64,000 nucleotides of DNA from Herbidospora cretacea (lineage in GTDB: Bacteria > Actinomycetota > Actinomycetes > Streptosporangiales > Streptosporangiaceae), in assembly GCF_001570605.1 (NCBI RefSeq), contig NZ_BBXG01000021.1:89918-153917 (forward strand), in the 5' to 3' direction. Each line of letters starts with the position of its first letter. Positions within the stretch are counted from its first letter, which is position 1. Both the position numbers and the translations under genes were made by a program. This document shows positions 1-8,508 of this stretch, one piece after another. The notes beneath the pieces were generated by a model. It was not told the origin of the DNA. It searched no databases and saw only the letters and a program-made list of their open reading frames with translations.

Positions 1-1
1 A

Positions 2-547
2 ATGTCGTCCACCGCGAGAGGGCTTTTCGAGCAGGCGCTGTCCCTCTACGCGGCCGGCTACCACGATCCCCACGGCCTGGCGCGGCTCCGGGCGAGCATG
101 GCCGGGGAGATGGTCACGGCCGACCCCGAGGCGGTCGAGGAGATCCATCCGCTCCTCATGGGGGCCCAGATCGAGCTGGCCGACGCGGCGGCCGGGATCG
201 TCGACCGGGGCCGCTGCACCCTCGCGCTGGCCCGCGCCGACGTCCTCAGAGGCGATCACCGCCAGGCCGTCGACCGGGCCAACGAGGTCGTCAAAGCCGT
301 CGGCGAGACGGCCGCGCTGCTGGTCGTCCACGCCTCGGAGGTCATCGCCGAGGCACACCTGCGGCTCGGCGAGGCCTGGGAGGCCGAACAGGCCCTCGTG
401 GCCGCCGCCGAGCGCTGGGAGACGATGACCTCCCGCGAACGCGCCTCGGCGATGTGGATGCGGGTCGCCGACCTCAGATCGCGGGGCGGCGACCTGGAAG
501 GCGGCCGAGCGGCCCTGGACCGGGCGCTCGCCGTGATCGGGGTCTGA
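2..547 (+). CDS. TPR-like helical protein, probably the C-terminal part of a larger regulator (5' end probably outside)
   Basis: The 181-residue frame opens on an ATG at the very edge of the window, so the true start may lie upstream. The protein is almost entirely amphipathic helix with alanine/leucine-rich repeats of TPR type (GEAWEAEQALVAAAERWE, then GGDLEGGRAALDRAL). No DNA-binding or catalytic motif is visible. C-terminal TPR blocks like this are common in actinobacterial XRE-TPR regulators, and that is the best guess, by inference only. It converges on the next gene, whose predicted C-terminus overlaps it by 74 bp; one of the two ends may be annotated too long. Confidence 0.6.
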   Translation: MSSTARGLFEQALSLYAAGYHDPHGLARLRASMAGEMVTADPEAVEEIHPLLMGAQIELADAAAGIVDRGRCTLALARADVLRGDHRQAVDRANEVVKAVGETAALLVVHASEVIAEAHLRLGEAWEAEQALVAAAERWETMTSRERASAMWMRVADLRSRGGDLEGGRAALDRALAVIGV

Positions 548-1670
548 GCCCGCGCAGCAGGTCGGCGGGCTCCCGTCCCAGGTGCCGCAGCACGCAGCAC
601 AGGTGCGGATAGACGGCCTCGGCGCGCGGATAGCGGTCGGTGGGCGCGGCGCGCTCGTGCGCCTCGAAGGCGGCGATCAGCGCCTCGGGATAGTCGGCCA
701 GGTAGACGCCCGAGATGCGCGGCGCGAACATCGACAGCTCCCGGTCGAGCTGCCAGTAGTAGGACACCAGGTCGGTGAGCGGCTCACACGCCTTGACCAG
801 GTCGTCGTGGTTGTCGAAGCGGGGCACCGGATGGTCGTGGTCGCAGAAGGGCAGGTCGTCCTCGGACGCCACCTCCTCCGGCTCTCCGGGGTCGAGGGGC
901 ACGTCGGGGAACTCGATCTCGCTCTCGCCGCCGGTCTCCAGCAGGATCCGGCGGGCCGTGGCCAGCGGGGGATAGCCGAGGGTGAGGCCGCGCAGGGCCC
1001 TCGGCAGCTCGGCGAACGCGTCCATGCCCGCGAAGGTGTGGTTGGCGGGGGATTCCTTGCGATGGGACAGCAGCGCCCAGGCGGCCGTCTCAGCGGCTTC
1101 TGGGGGCAGCGCGTCGCGGTAGCAGGCGACGAGCGCCTCCAGCTCGAACAGCTCTCCGTACGTCTCCTCGCGGCCCGCCGTGATGTGCAGGGCGTTGCCG
1201 TCGACGAGCTCGCGGTGGTATTCCAGGCCCACTCTGCGGGCGCGGGTGCACCAGGCCTGCGCCTCGTCGAGCGGAAGGGTGAATCGGCCGAACGGCTTGC
1301 GCCCGGAAAGGAGGGCGCCGGCGATCCAGCGTTCACTCCAGCCGGGTCCGTCGTAGGGGGAGGGATCGGCGAGATCTCGCAGTAGCCCTTGAGAAAGGAT
1401 CTCATTCCACGGGCTCACTAGAGAACTTCTGAATCCATTCATGGCCGGCCCGGTGAAATCCCAGACCCGGTATCCGTGCCACACGGCCAGTATCCGCGTC
1501 CAGGCGCCGAACTCGCTTTCCGCGCGTTGTCCGTCGTATAGGCCGTGCAATGGGTTGCCGAAGTCGTCCTGGAAGGGTCCGGGTTGGCACCGTCCTACGG
1601 GGCTCACCGGCGTTCGATCATCATATAGGGGCGTCCAGCCGCGCACGGGGCCGGGCCTCCTTTCCGCCAT
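474..1670 (-). CDS. Hypothetical protein, about 398 aa
   Basis: A long acidic, tryptophan- and tyrosine-rich soluble protein without membrane segment, signal peptide or motif that I recognise. The ATG at 1670 is chosen; a GTG at 1697 in the same frame is an alternative and neither has an ideally spaced ribosome site. The last 20 or so residues are Arg/Pro/Gly-rich and lie antisense to the upstream TPR gene, so the biological end may be shorter or the 74-bp convergent overlap may be real. It has its own upstream gap (1698-1882) and is probably monocistronic. Function unknown. Confidence 0.6.
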   Translation of the reverse strand: MAERRPGPVRGWTPLYDDRTPVSPVGRCQPGPFQDDFGNPLHGLYDGQRAESEFGAWTRILAVWHGYRVWDFTGPAMNGFRSSLVSPWNEILSQGLLRDLADPSPYDGPGWSERWIAGALLSGRKPFGRFTLPLDEAQAWCTRARRVGLEYHRELVDGNALHITAGREETYGELFELEALVACYRDALPPEAAETAAWALLSHRKESPANHTFAGMDAFAELPRALRGLTLGYPPLATARRILLETGGESEIEFPDVPLDPGEPEEVASEDDLPFCDHDHPVPRFDNHDDLVKACEPLTDLVSYYWQLDRELSMFAPRISGVYLADYPEALIAAFEAHERAAPTDRYPRAEAVYPHLCCVLRHLGREPADLLRGLRPRSRRAPGPGPLGRLPGRRPAI

Positions 1671-1882
1671 AGGGATTGTCAGGCTCCCCACCGGCACCTT
1701 CAGAAGCGCGCCGAAACCGAAAAGAATTTTGCCTGATCAACGATCGGTCGCGCAATGCACCAAATTAACCATGATGGGCAAATTGCGCTGCACGTGCATC
1801 CTCACGTGCCTCCGAAAAATACTTTCCCTTTTCGTGCGGTCCGAAATAGGCGGACGACGGCGGATCCGCGGGAGGGCGGCGA

Positions 1883-2293
1883 TCAGGCGGGCGTGGTCCC
1901 CAGATGGGCGCGGAGCACCCGCCGCTGCGTGGGCAGCGCCTCAGAATGACGTACGCGCCCGGCGTCGGTCAGGTTCACGAAGACCCCGCGCCGGTCGTCG
2001 GCGCACATCGACCGCACCACGAAGCCCGACTTCTCCAGCCGGGCGATCAGCCGGGAGAGGGCGCTCTGGCTCAGGCTCACGCCGGCGGCGAGCTCCTGCA
2101 CGCGGAACTTGCCGCCCGGGCTCAGGCAGACGCCCTCGACGAGCCGGTCGAGCACCTCGAACTCGCTCACGCCCAGGTCGTGGTGGTCCTGCAGCTCGCG
2201 CTCCAGGTCGGAGACGATCGCGGCGTGCCTGGCGGACAGCTCACGCCAGGTCGAGACCACGTCGGCGTCGACGTCGTTGTCGATCTCGGTCAT
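1883..2293 (-). CDS. MarR family transcriptional regulator
   Basis: This 136-residue protein has the MarR layout: an N-terminal dimerisation helix, then a winged helix around residues 60-112 (RVQELAAGVSLSQSALSRL for the recognition helices, ADDRRGVFVNLTDAG for the wing with its usual D-x-R-G). MarR proteins bind short palindromes as dimers and release DNA on binding small phenolic or drug-like ligands. GGAG lies 7 nt before the ATG. It is divergent from an MFS efflux gene, and the shared gap carries a palindrome over the transporter promoter, so repression of that transporter is the likely job. The inducer is unknown. Confidence 0.88.
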   Translation of the reverse strand: MTEIDNDVDADVVSTWRELSARHAAIVSDLERELQDHHDLGVSEFEVLDRLVEGVCLSPGGKFRVQELAAGVSLSQSALSRLIARLEKSGFVVRSMCADDRRGVFVNLTDAGRVRHSEALPTQRRVLRAHLGTTPA

Positions 2294-2362
2294 CGTTCCA
2301 CTCCAGATTTCCTTCGCCGCACCATAGCACCGGGACCAGTCGTATGCAAACGCATTATTTGC

Positions 2363-2392
2363 TTGTGCATTGAATGCATGTGCATGTAACGT
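2363..2392 (+). promoter_or_regulatory. Promoter of the MFS gene with overlapping palindromic operator
   Basis: TTGTGC (2363-2368) and TAACGT (2387-2392) are spaced 18 bp and lie 8 nt before the ATG at 2401, suggesting a leaderless transcript. The perfect palindrome TGCATTGAATGCA (2366-2378) covers the -35/spacer region. Further ATGCA/TGCAT half-sites flank it (2344-2370 and 2374-2385). This placement fits repression by the divergent MarR protein. Confidence 0.5.
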
Positions 2393-2400
2393 CCTCGACC

Positions 2401-3789
2401 ATGATGTCTACTCGTGAGGGCCGCTGGGGGGCCTCCCTTTGGGGCGTCCTCATCGTGCTCTGCACCGTCGTCTTCCTCGACGGACTCGACGTTTCGATGG
2501 TCGGCGTGGCGCTGCCGTCCATCCAGGCCGAACTCGGCATGTCGACCTCGGCGCTCCAGTGGGTGGTCAGCGGGTACGTCCTCGGCTACGGCGGCCTGCT
2601 GCTCCTCGGCGGACGGACCGCCGATCTGCTGGGGCGGCGCCGGGTCCTGCTCGTCGCCCTGGGCGTCTTCGCCTTCGCCTCCCTGCTCGGCGGCATCGTC
2701 GACAGCGGCGCCCTGCTCATCGCGGCCCGGTTCGTGAAGGGCATGTCGGCCGCCTTCACCGCCCCCGCGGCGCTGTCGATCATCACCACGACCTTCGCCG
2801 AGGGGCCCGAGCGCAACCGGGCCCTGAGCATCTTCACCGCCTGCGCGGCCAGCGGTTTCTCCCTCGGGCTGATCCTGTCCGGGCTGCTGACCGAGCTCGG
2901 CTGGCGGTGGACCTTCCTCATGCCCGTGCCGGTCGCCATCGCGGCGCTGATCGCCGGGGCCCGGCTGCTGCCCCGCTCGGAGGAGCGCGGCGAGGGCGGC
3001 TACGACGTCTTCGGGGCGCTCACCATCACCGGCGGCATGCTGCTGCTCGTCTTCACCGTGGTCGAGGCTCCGGAGGTGGCGGTCGCCCGGACCGTCGCGA
3101 CCGGGGTCGTCGCCCTCGTCCTGCTGGGTGTGTTCGTCTGGTGGGAGCTGCGGACCAGGCACCCCTTGGTCCGGCTCGGGATCCTGCGGTCGGCGCCGCT
3201 GCGCCGGGCCAACCTCGGGCTCGTCATCCTCTTCGGGTCGTACGTCGGGTTCCAGTTCGTCGCCATGCAGTTCTTCCAGAACACGCTCGGCTGGTCGGCG
3301 CTGGCCACCTCGCTGGCCTTCCTGCCGGCGGGGCTGCTCGTGGCGCTGTTCTCCACCCGGGTCGGGTCGCTGGCCGACCGCCACGGCACCCCGAAGATCA
3401 TCCTGGGCGGGGCGGTGTCGCTGGTCGCCGCCTACCTGATCTTCCTGAACGTCGCGTCGAACCCGACGCTCTGGCTCATCATCCCGGGGATGCTGCTGCT
3501 CGGCGCGGCGTTCGCGCTGGCGTTCCCCTCGCTCAACATCCAGGGGACCAACGGGGTCGCCGACGCGGAACAGGGGCTCGCGTCGGGGCTCATCAACACC
3601 TCGGGCCAGGTCGGCGGGGCGGTCGTGCTGGCCGTCGTGACCGCCACCCTGACGTCGAGCGGGTCGGTCCAGGCCGCGATCGTCGTCTCGGCCGTGTTCG
3701 CCCTCATCGGGCTCGGCATCGCGATCACGGGGGTGGTCGGGGCGCGGGCCGCCGCCCGCTCCGCCGAGCCGGTTCTGGAGGCCGTGTAG
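2401..3789 (+). CDS. MFS drug:proton antiporter, DHA2-like
   Basis: An integral membrane protein of about 462 residues with some 14 hydrophobic segments. The first loop carries the antiporter signature (LDGLDVSMVGVALPSIQ in TM1) and the loop after TM2 has GGRTADLLGRRRVLL, the MFS motif A. The length and helix count fit DHA2 (14-TMS) efflux pumps, which export cationic or amphipathic compounds using the proton gradient. An upstream ATG at 2374 lies inside the operator palindrome; 2401 is preferred because TAACGT sits 8 nt upstream of it. The divergent MarR gene is the likely regulator. The substrate cannot be read from sequence. Confidence 0.9.
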   Translation: MMSTREGRWGASLWGVLIVLCTVVFLDGLDVSMVGVALPSIQAELGMSTSALQWVVSGYVLGYGGLLLLGGRTADLLGRRRVLLVALGVFAFASLLGGIVDSGALLIAARFVKGMSAAFTAPAALSIITTTFAEGPERNRALSIFTACAASGFSLGLILSGLLTELGWRWTFLMPVPVAIAALIAGARLLPRSEERGEGGYDVFGALTITGGMLLLVFTVVEAPEVAVARTVATGVVALVLLGVFVWWELRTRHPLVRLGILRSAPLRRANLGLVILFGSYVGFQFVAMQFFQNTLGWSALATSLAFLPAGLLVALFSTRVGSLADRHGTPKIILGGAVSLVAAYLIFLNVASNPTLWLIIPGMLLLGAAFALAFPSLNIQGTNGVADAEQGLASGLINTSGQVGGAVVLAVVTATLTSSGSVQAAIVVSAVFALIGLGIAITGVVGARAAARSAEPVLEAV

Positions 3790-3814
3790 CAGATCATATT
3801 TGCGCAGGTGACGG

Positions 3815-3820
3815 TAGTAT
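3815..3820 (+). promoter_or_regulatory. TANNNT -10 element, leaderless-type, for the adenosine deaminase
   Basis: TAGTAT ends 6 nt before the ATG at 3827, and no Shine-Dalgarno sequence intervenes. This spacing is typical of leaderless actinobacterial transcripts. No clear -35 was seen. Confidence 0.4.
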
Positions 3821-3826
3821 GCCGCA

Positions 3827-4900
3827 ATGACCCTGCCCACTTTTGAGCAGATCCGCCAGGCCCCCAAGGTGCTTCTTCACGATCACCTCGACGGGGGCCT
3901 GCGCACGGAAACGATCATCGAGCTGGCGCGTGAGACCGGCTACGACAAACTGCCCTCCACCGACGCCGCCGAGCTGGCCGCGTGGTTCCGCGAGTCGGCC
4001 GACTCGGGGTCGCTGGAGCGCTATCTGGAGACCTTCGCCCACACCGTGGGCGTCATGCAGACCCGCGAGGCACTGGTCAGGGTGGCCGCGGAGTGCGCGG
4101 AGGACCTCGCGAACGACGGAGTGGTCTACGCCGAGGTCCGCTACGCCCCCGAACAGCACACCGAGCGCGGCCTGACGCTCGACGAGATCGTCCAGGCCGT
4201 CAACGAGGGGTTCCGGATCGGGTCCGAAGGACGCGGCATCCGGGTCGGCGCGCTCCTGACGGCCATGCGCCACCAGGCGCGGTCGATGGAGATCGCCGAA
4301 CTGGCGGTGCGCTACCGCGACGTCGGCGTGGTCGGCTTCGACATCGCCGGGGCCGAGGCGGGCTACCCGCCCACGCGCCACATCGACGCCTTCGAGTACC
4401 TCCAGCGGGAGAACGCCCACTTCACCATCCACGCCGGTGAGGGCTTCGGGCTGCCGTCGATCTGGCAGGCCATCCAGTGGTGCGGGGCCGACCGGCTCGG
4501 CCACGGGGTGCGGATCATCGACGACATCACCGTGTCGGGAGACGACGCGAAGCTGGGCCGGCTGGCCGCCTACGTGCGGGACATGCGGATCCCGCTGGAG
4601 ATGTGCCCGACGTCCAACATCCAGACCGGGGCGGCCGACTCGATCGCCGACCACCCGATCGGGCTGCTGCGCCGCCTCCAGTTCCGGGTCACCGTCAACA
4701 CCGACAACCGGCTGATGAGCGGCACCTGCGTCAGCAAGGAGTTCGCCCAGCTCGTCGACGCCTTCGGCTACGGCTGGGACGACCTCCAGTGGTTCACCGT
4801 CAACGCCATGAAGTCGGCTTTCATCCCCTTCGACGACCGGCTCGCGCTGATCAACGGGGTGATCAAGCCGGGGTTCGCGCAGTTGAAGTGGCGCGCATGA
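3827..4900 (+). CDS. add: Adenosine deaminase
   Basis: Converts adenosine or deoxyadenosine to inosine or deoxyinosine with release of ammonia, in the cytosol. The 357-residue protein has the full zinc/catalytic set in order: H-D-H at residues 18-20 ([11 protein letters not shown]), the HAGE motif with the catalytic Glu, DRLGHGVRI with its His, the SN of CPTSNIQTG, and the TVNTDNR loop with the zinc-binding Asp. It overlaps the next gene by ATGA. A few hundred bases on, the opposite strand encodes a nucleoside phosphorylase and a sugar-phosphate mutase, so inosine made here could be cleaved and its ribose recycled. Confidence 0.95.
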   Translation: MTLPTFEQIRQAPKVLLHDHLDGGLRTETIIELARETGYDKLPSTDAAELAAWFRESADSGSLERYLETFAHTVGVMQTREALVRVAAECAEDLANDGVVYAEVRYAPEQHTERGLTLDEIVQAVNEGFRIGSEGRGIRVGALLTAMRHQARSMEIAELAVRYRDVGVVGFDIAGAEAGYPPTRHIDAFEYLQRENAHFTIHAGEGFGLPSIWQAIQWCGADRLGHGVRIIDDITVSGDDAKLGRLAAYVRDMRIPLEMCPTSNIQTGAADSIADHPIGLLRRLQFRVTVNTDNRLMSGTCVSKEFAQLVDAFGYGWDDLQWFTVNAMKSAFIPFDDRLALINGVIKPGFAQLKWRA

Positions 4901-5496
4901 CCTTCCGTTCGAAGACGGCCTGGTTCTTCGGCTGGGCGTGGCTGGTGTTCGTCGTGATCAACACGGTCGACCTGATCGTGCGGGGCACGCTGCCGTCGGC
5001 GCTGGTCGTGGGCGCCTTCCTCGGCCTCGTGACGTGGATGACCTACTTCCTGGCGCTGCGGCCGGCCACGATCACCGAGGCGGGGGGCGTGCGGGTCCGC
5101 AACCCGTTCCGGACCGCCTACCTGCCGTGGGCGTCCATCGACGAGGTCACCGTTACCGGCGCGATCACGATCACCGCCGGTGAGCTGACCGTCCGCTGCT
5201 GGACGCCGATGCCCACCGCGCGCGAGCGGGCCAAGAGCCTGCGGACGCAGGACCGCCAGGTCAGGCGGGGCCGCTATCCGACCTCTCAGCCGACCCTCAC
5301 CAAGGGCGAGCAGGCCGCCCGCGAGGCGATGGCCGGCCGCACCCACGCCGACTGGGTGGCCGACCAGATCAGGGAACAGGTCACCACGAAGAAGCGCGAC
5401 TCCACCGGCGAGCCGGCCGTGACGTGGGCGGTCGACTCGATCGCCGCGACGGTGGCGATGGTGGTGCTGGCCGTCGCGGCGATCCTGGTGCTCTAG
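4897..5496 (+). CDS. Membrane protein with PH-like domain
   Basis: A protein of 199 residues translationally coupled to the deaminase (ATGA). It has two N-terminal membrane helices (about residues 8-27 and 34-53), then a bacterial PH-like region ([19 protein letters not shown]) followed by a charged cytoplasmic stretch and a final membrane helix ([21 protein letters not shown]). Small PH/bPH6-type membrane proteins like this are common in actinomycetes and have no assigned function. Its stop codon shares the tetranucleotide CTAG with the stop of the convergent mutase gene. Confidence 0.75.
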   Translation: MTFRSKTAWFFGWAWLVFVVINTVDLIVRGTLPSALVVGAFLGLVTWMTYFLALRPATITEAGGVRVRNPFRTAYLPWASIDEVTVTGAITITAGELTVRCWTPMPTARERAKSLRTQDRQVRRGRYPTSQPTLTKGEQAAREAMAGRTHADWVADQIREQVTTKKRDSTGEPAVTWAVDSIAATVAMVVLAVAAILVL

Positions 5497-7127
5497 AGGT
5501 CCAGGGCCGTGCGGAGATCGGCCTTCAGCGCCTCGATCTGAGCGGCCGCCGCCTCCCGCGTCTCGACGATCCCGGTCACCGGGAGCACGAGTTCCAGGTA
5601 GCACTTGAGCTTCGGCTCGGTGCCGCTCGGCCGGATCACCACCCGGCCGCCGCCGGACAGCCGGTAGCGCAGGCCGTCGGTCGGGGGCAGGTCGGGGGAG
5701 CCCGCCGCCAGGTCGTCGACCGCCTCGACGGTCCGGCCGCCCAGCTCGGCGGGCGGGTCGGCCCGCAGCCGGGACATCGCGCCGGTGATCTGGGACAGGT
5801 CGTCGACGCGGAAGGAGAGCTGGCTGGTGGCGTGCAGGCCGTAGCGGACCGCCTGTTCGTCGAGCAGGTCGGTGAGGCTCAGGCCGCGCTGCTTGGCCTC
5901 GGCGGCGATGGCCGCGACGGTCAGCGCCGCGCCGATGCCGTCCTTGTCGTGGACGGGCAGGCCCTCGTCGGAGCCGACGCTGTACCCCAGCGCCTCCTCG
6001 TAGCCGAAGACCAGCCCCTCGCCGGCCTTCATGATCCACTTGAACCCGGTCAGGGTCTCCCGGTGTCGCACGCCGTGGGCCTCGGCGATCCGCCCGAGCA
6101 GCGACGACGACACGATCGTGGTGGCCACCAGGCGGTCGGGTCCGCTCGTCGAGCGCAGCACGTGTTCGGCCAGCAGCCCGCCGACCTCGTCACCCGTCAG
6201 CATCCGGAACGTGCCGTCGGCCTGCCGGGCCCCCACGGCGCAGCGGTCGGCGTCGGGGTCGTTGGCGATCACCAGGTCGGCGCTGACGGCCGAGGCGGAG
6301 GCCAGCTCCAGGGCCAGGTCCATCGCGCCCGGCTCCTCCGGGTTGGGGAAGGCCACCGTCGGGAAGTCGGGGTCGGGCCGCGACTGCACCCCCACGCTCA
6401 TCGGCGAGGCGAACCCGGCCAGCATGAACGCCTGCCCCAGCGTGGTCCCGCCGACGCCGTGGAGAGGGGTGTACGCCACCCGCAGATCCCGCGCCGAACC
6501 CAGCGGCAGCGACGTCACCGCCTCCAGATAGGGGGCGAGGATGTCGCGGGCCGACAGGGTCGTCCAGTCTTCGCCGAGGGGCAGCTCGTCGACCCGCCCG
6601 GCCGCGTCGATCGCCGCCGAGATCTCCGCGTCGACCGGCGGGATGATCTGCGCGCCGTCGCCCCAGTAGACCTTGTAGCCGTTGTCGCGGGGAGGGTTGT
6701 GCGAGGCCGTCACCATCACCCCGGCGTCGGCCTTGAGGTGGCGGACCGCGAAGGCCAGCACCGGCGTCGGGAAGAGCCCGCCCATCAAGGACACCTGGAG
6801 GCCCGCCCCGGTCAGGACGGCGGCGGTGTCGCGCGCGAACACGTCGGAGTTGTGCCGCGCGTCGTATCCGACGACCACGTGACGGCCCGGCCCCAGCACG
6901 GCCGCCAGCCCGGCCGCCGCGCGCATCACGGTCACCCGGTTCATCCGGTTGGGGCCCGCGCCGAGTTCGCCGCGCAGACCGGCCGTGCCGAACTCCAGCT
7001 TCGCGCCGAACCGGTCGGTCAGCCCGTCGTGGTCGCCCGATTCCAGGAGCGAGGCCAGTTCCGCCCGGGTCACCGGGTCGGGGTCCTGGCCGAGCCACTC
7101 CTGCGCGCGTGCCGTCAGATCGTTCAT
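5493..7127 (-). CDS. Phosphomannomutase/phosphoglucomutase family enzyme (possible phosphopentomutase)
   Basis: A 544-residue alpha-D-phosphohexomutase. The phosphoserine loop is TASHNPPRDNG (Ser about residue 142), the Mg-binding loop NDPDADRCAV (about 290), the sugar-binding loop GYEEALGYSVG and the phosphate-binding loop RPSGTEPKLK (about 499). The start at 7127 has GGGGA about 7 nt upstream; longer frames run into the phosphorylase gene. It lies 14 bp downstream of the purine nucleoside phosphorylase on the same strand. That pairing suggests conversion of ribose-1-phosphate to ribose-5-phosphate, as PGM2-type members of this superfamily do, though glucose or mannose phosphates remain possible. 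Confidence 0.9.
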   Translation of the reverse strand: MNDLTARAQEWLGQDPDPVTRAELASLLESGDHDGLTDRFGAKLEFGTAGLRGELGAGPNRMNRVTVMRAAAGLAAVLGPGRHVVVGYDARHNSDVFARDTAAVLTGAGLQVSLMGGLFPTPVLAFAVRHLKADAGVMVTASHNPPRDNGYKVYWGDGAQIIPPVDAEISAAIDAAGRVDELPLGEDWTTLSARDILAPYLEAVTSLPLGSARDLRVAYTPLHGVGGTTLGQAFMLAGFASPMSVGVQSRPDPDFPTVAFPNPEEPGAMDLALELASASAVSADLVIANDPDADRCAVGARQADGTFRMLTGDEVGGLLAEHVLRSTSGPDRLVATTIVSSSLLGRIAEAHGVRHRETLTGFKWIMKAGEGLVFGYEEALGYSVGSDEGLPVHDKDGIGAALTVAAIAAEAKQRGLSLTDLLDEQAVRYGLHATSQLSFRVDDLSQITGAMSRLRADPPAELGGRTVEAVDDLAAGSPDLPPTDGLRYRLSGGGRVVIRPSGTEPKLKCYLELVLPVTGIVETREAAAAQIEALKADLRTALDL

Positions 7128-7141
7128 CGCCGTCCCCGAGT

Positions 7142-7942
7142 TCAGAGCTTGCCGACGACCTGGCTGAGCAGGCCACCCATGCGCTGCGCGGTGGCCCTGC
7201 CGACCTCGAGGACCTCCTCGTGGTTCAGCGGCTCCCCGACGAGCCCGGCGCCCGGATTGGTGACCAGCGACAGCGCCAGCACCTCCGCGCCGCACTGCCG
7301 GGCCGCGATGGCCTCCAGCACAGTGGACATGCCGATCAGATCCCCCCCAAGGGTGCGGAGCATGCGGATCTCGGCCGGAGTCTCATAAGTCGGGCCGCGG
7401 AAGGCGACGTACACGCCCTCGGCGAGCGACGGGTCGGTCTCCCGGGCGAGCGCGCGCAGCCGCTTGGAGTAGACCTCGGTCAGGTCGAGGAAGGTCGCGC
7501 CGGTCAGCGGGTTGGCGCCGGTCATGTTGATGTGGTCGCTGATCAGGACCGGGTCGCCCACGTTCTGGGTCTCCGGGCGCAGGCCGCCGGCGGCGTTGGT
7601 CAGCACGACCACGCGCGCCCCGGCCGCGCATGCGGTCCGGACGCCGTGGACGACCGGCTCGACGCCGAGGCCCTCATAGAGGTGAGTGCGGCCCAGGAAG
7701 ATCAGGACGTGCTGCCCGTTGGGGGCCTTGACGGCCCGGATCCGCCCCGCGTGGCCCTCGACGGCCGGGGGCGCGAAACCGGGCAGGTCGGTCGAGGGGA
7801 ACTCCGCCAGGGGCTCGCCGATGGCGTCGGCGGCCGGCACCCAGCCGGACCCCATCACGAGCGCGACGTCGAACGCGTCGACACCCGTCTTCGCGCGCAG
7901 CGCGGACGCCGCGTCGGCGGCCAGGGAAAATGCGTTACTCAC
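7142..7942 (-). CDS. Purine nucleoside phosphorylase, trimeric type
   Basis: Phosphorolytic cleavage of inosine, guanosine and deoxy forms to base plus (deoxy)ribose-1-phosphate. The 266 residues match the trimeric PNP family: VALVMGSGWVP at the N-terminus (phosphate site), GRTHLYEGLG, the VLTNAAGGL segment, GPTYETPAEI and LIGMSTVLEAIAAR for base and ribose recognition, and SLVTNPGAG near the C-terminus. The start is GTG at 7942. The sugar-phosphate mutase follows after 14 bp, so the two are almost certainly cotranscribed and share the nucleoside salvage pathway with the nearby adenosine deaminase. Confidence 0.93.
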   Translation of the reverse strand: MSNAFSLAADAASALRAKTGVDAFDVALVMGSGWVPAADAIGEPLAEFPSTDLPGFAPPAVEGHAGRIRAVKAPNGQHVLIFLGRTHLYEGLGVEPVVHGVRTACAAGARVVVLTNAAGGLRPETQNVGDPVLISDHINMTGANPLTGATFLDLTEVYSKRLRALARETDPSLAEGVYVAFRGPTYETPAEIRMLRTLGGDLIGMSTVLEAIAARQCGAEVLALSLVTNPGAGLVGEPLNHEEVLEVGRATAQRMGGLLSQVVGKL

Positions 7943-7959
7943 GCCCCCGAGCGTACAGA

Positions 7960-8412
7960 TCAGTCACCGAGGGACTTACAGGGACGTGCACGCAGTTCGT
8001 GGACGTAGTCATCGGGAGCTCCAGCCTTCTCGGCGGCGTCGGCGATGATGCCGAGATAGCGCGCCGAGGGAAGCCCGCCCTCATAGGAGTCGACCACGTA
8101 GAACCAGGCCAGCACGTCGCCGTCGAGCGTGGCCACCCGCAGCCGGATCTTCTTGTAGAGCCCCAGGTCGAGGCCGGTCCAGCGGTCGAGGGACGGCTCG
8201 TCCCACTCCGGGACGTCGTAGAGGACGATGAAGACCTGCGCGCCCTCGTCTTCGACCACCGTCGCGAGCGGGCCCTCCCAGCCGACGTCCTCCCCGCCGA
8301 AGGTGAGCCGCCAGCCGTTCAGCCAGCCGGTTCCCCTCATCGGCGAGTGGGGCGCCCGCTCAGCCATCTGCTTCGGATCCATGTTGCTGCCATAGGCGGC
8401 GTATACAGGCAC
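7960..8412 (-). CDS. Gamma-glutamylcyclotransferase-fold protein
   Basis: A 150-residue protein beginning PVYAAYGSNMDPKQM. The YGSNM loop is the substrate-binding signature of the GGCT/AIG2 fold, which cyclises gamma-glutamyl amines to 5-oxoproline. An acidic residue suited to catalysis is present in YVVDSYEGG (residues about 106-114). Similar small actinobacterial proteins are widespread and mostly unassigned; the substrate is unknown. It starts at a GTG and stands 17 bp downstream of the phosphorylase promoter end, on the same strand, divergent from LpdA. Confidence 0.8.
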   Translation of the reverse strand: MPVYAAYGSNMDPKQMAERAPHSPMRGTGWLNGWRLTFGGEDVGWEGPLATVVEDEGAQVFIVLYDVPEWDEPSLDRWTGLDLGLYKKIRLRVATLDGDVLAWFYVVDSYEGGLPSARYLGIIADAAEKAGAPDDYVHELRARPCKSLGD

Positions 8413-8508
8413 CGCATCAGACTAGACCAAGATCGCCCGCCGGGCCGGTCGTGGCGGTTGCGCGTAGTCGTGCCGTTACACCTCCCCGGGTACGGAAGAA
8501 TGGGACAT

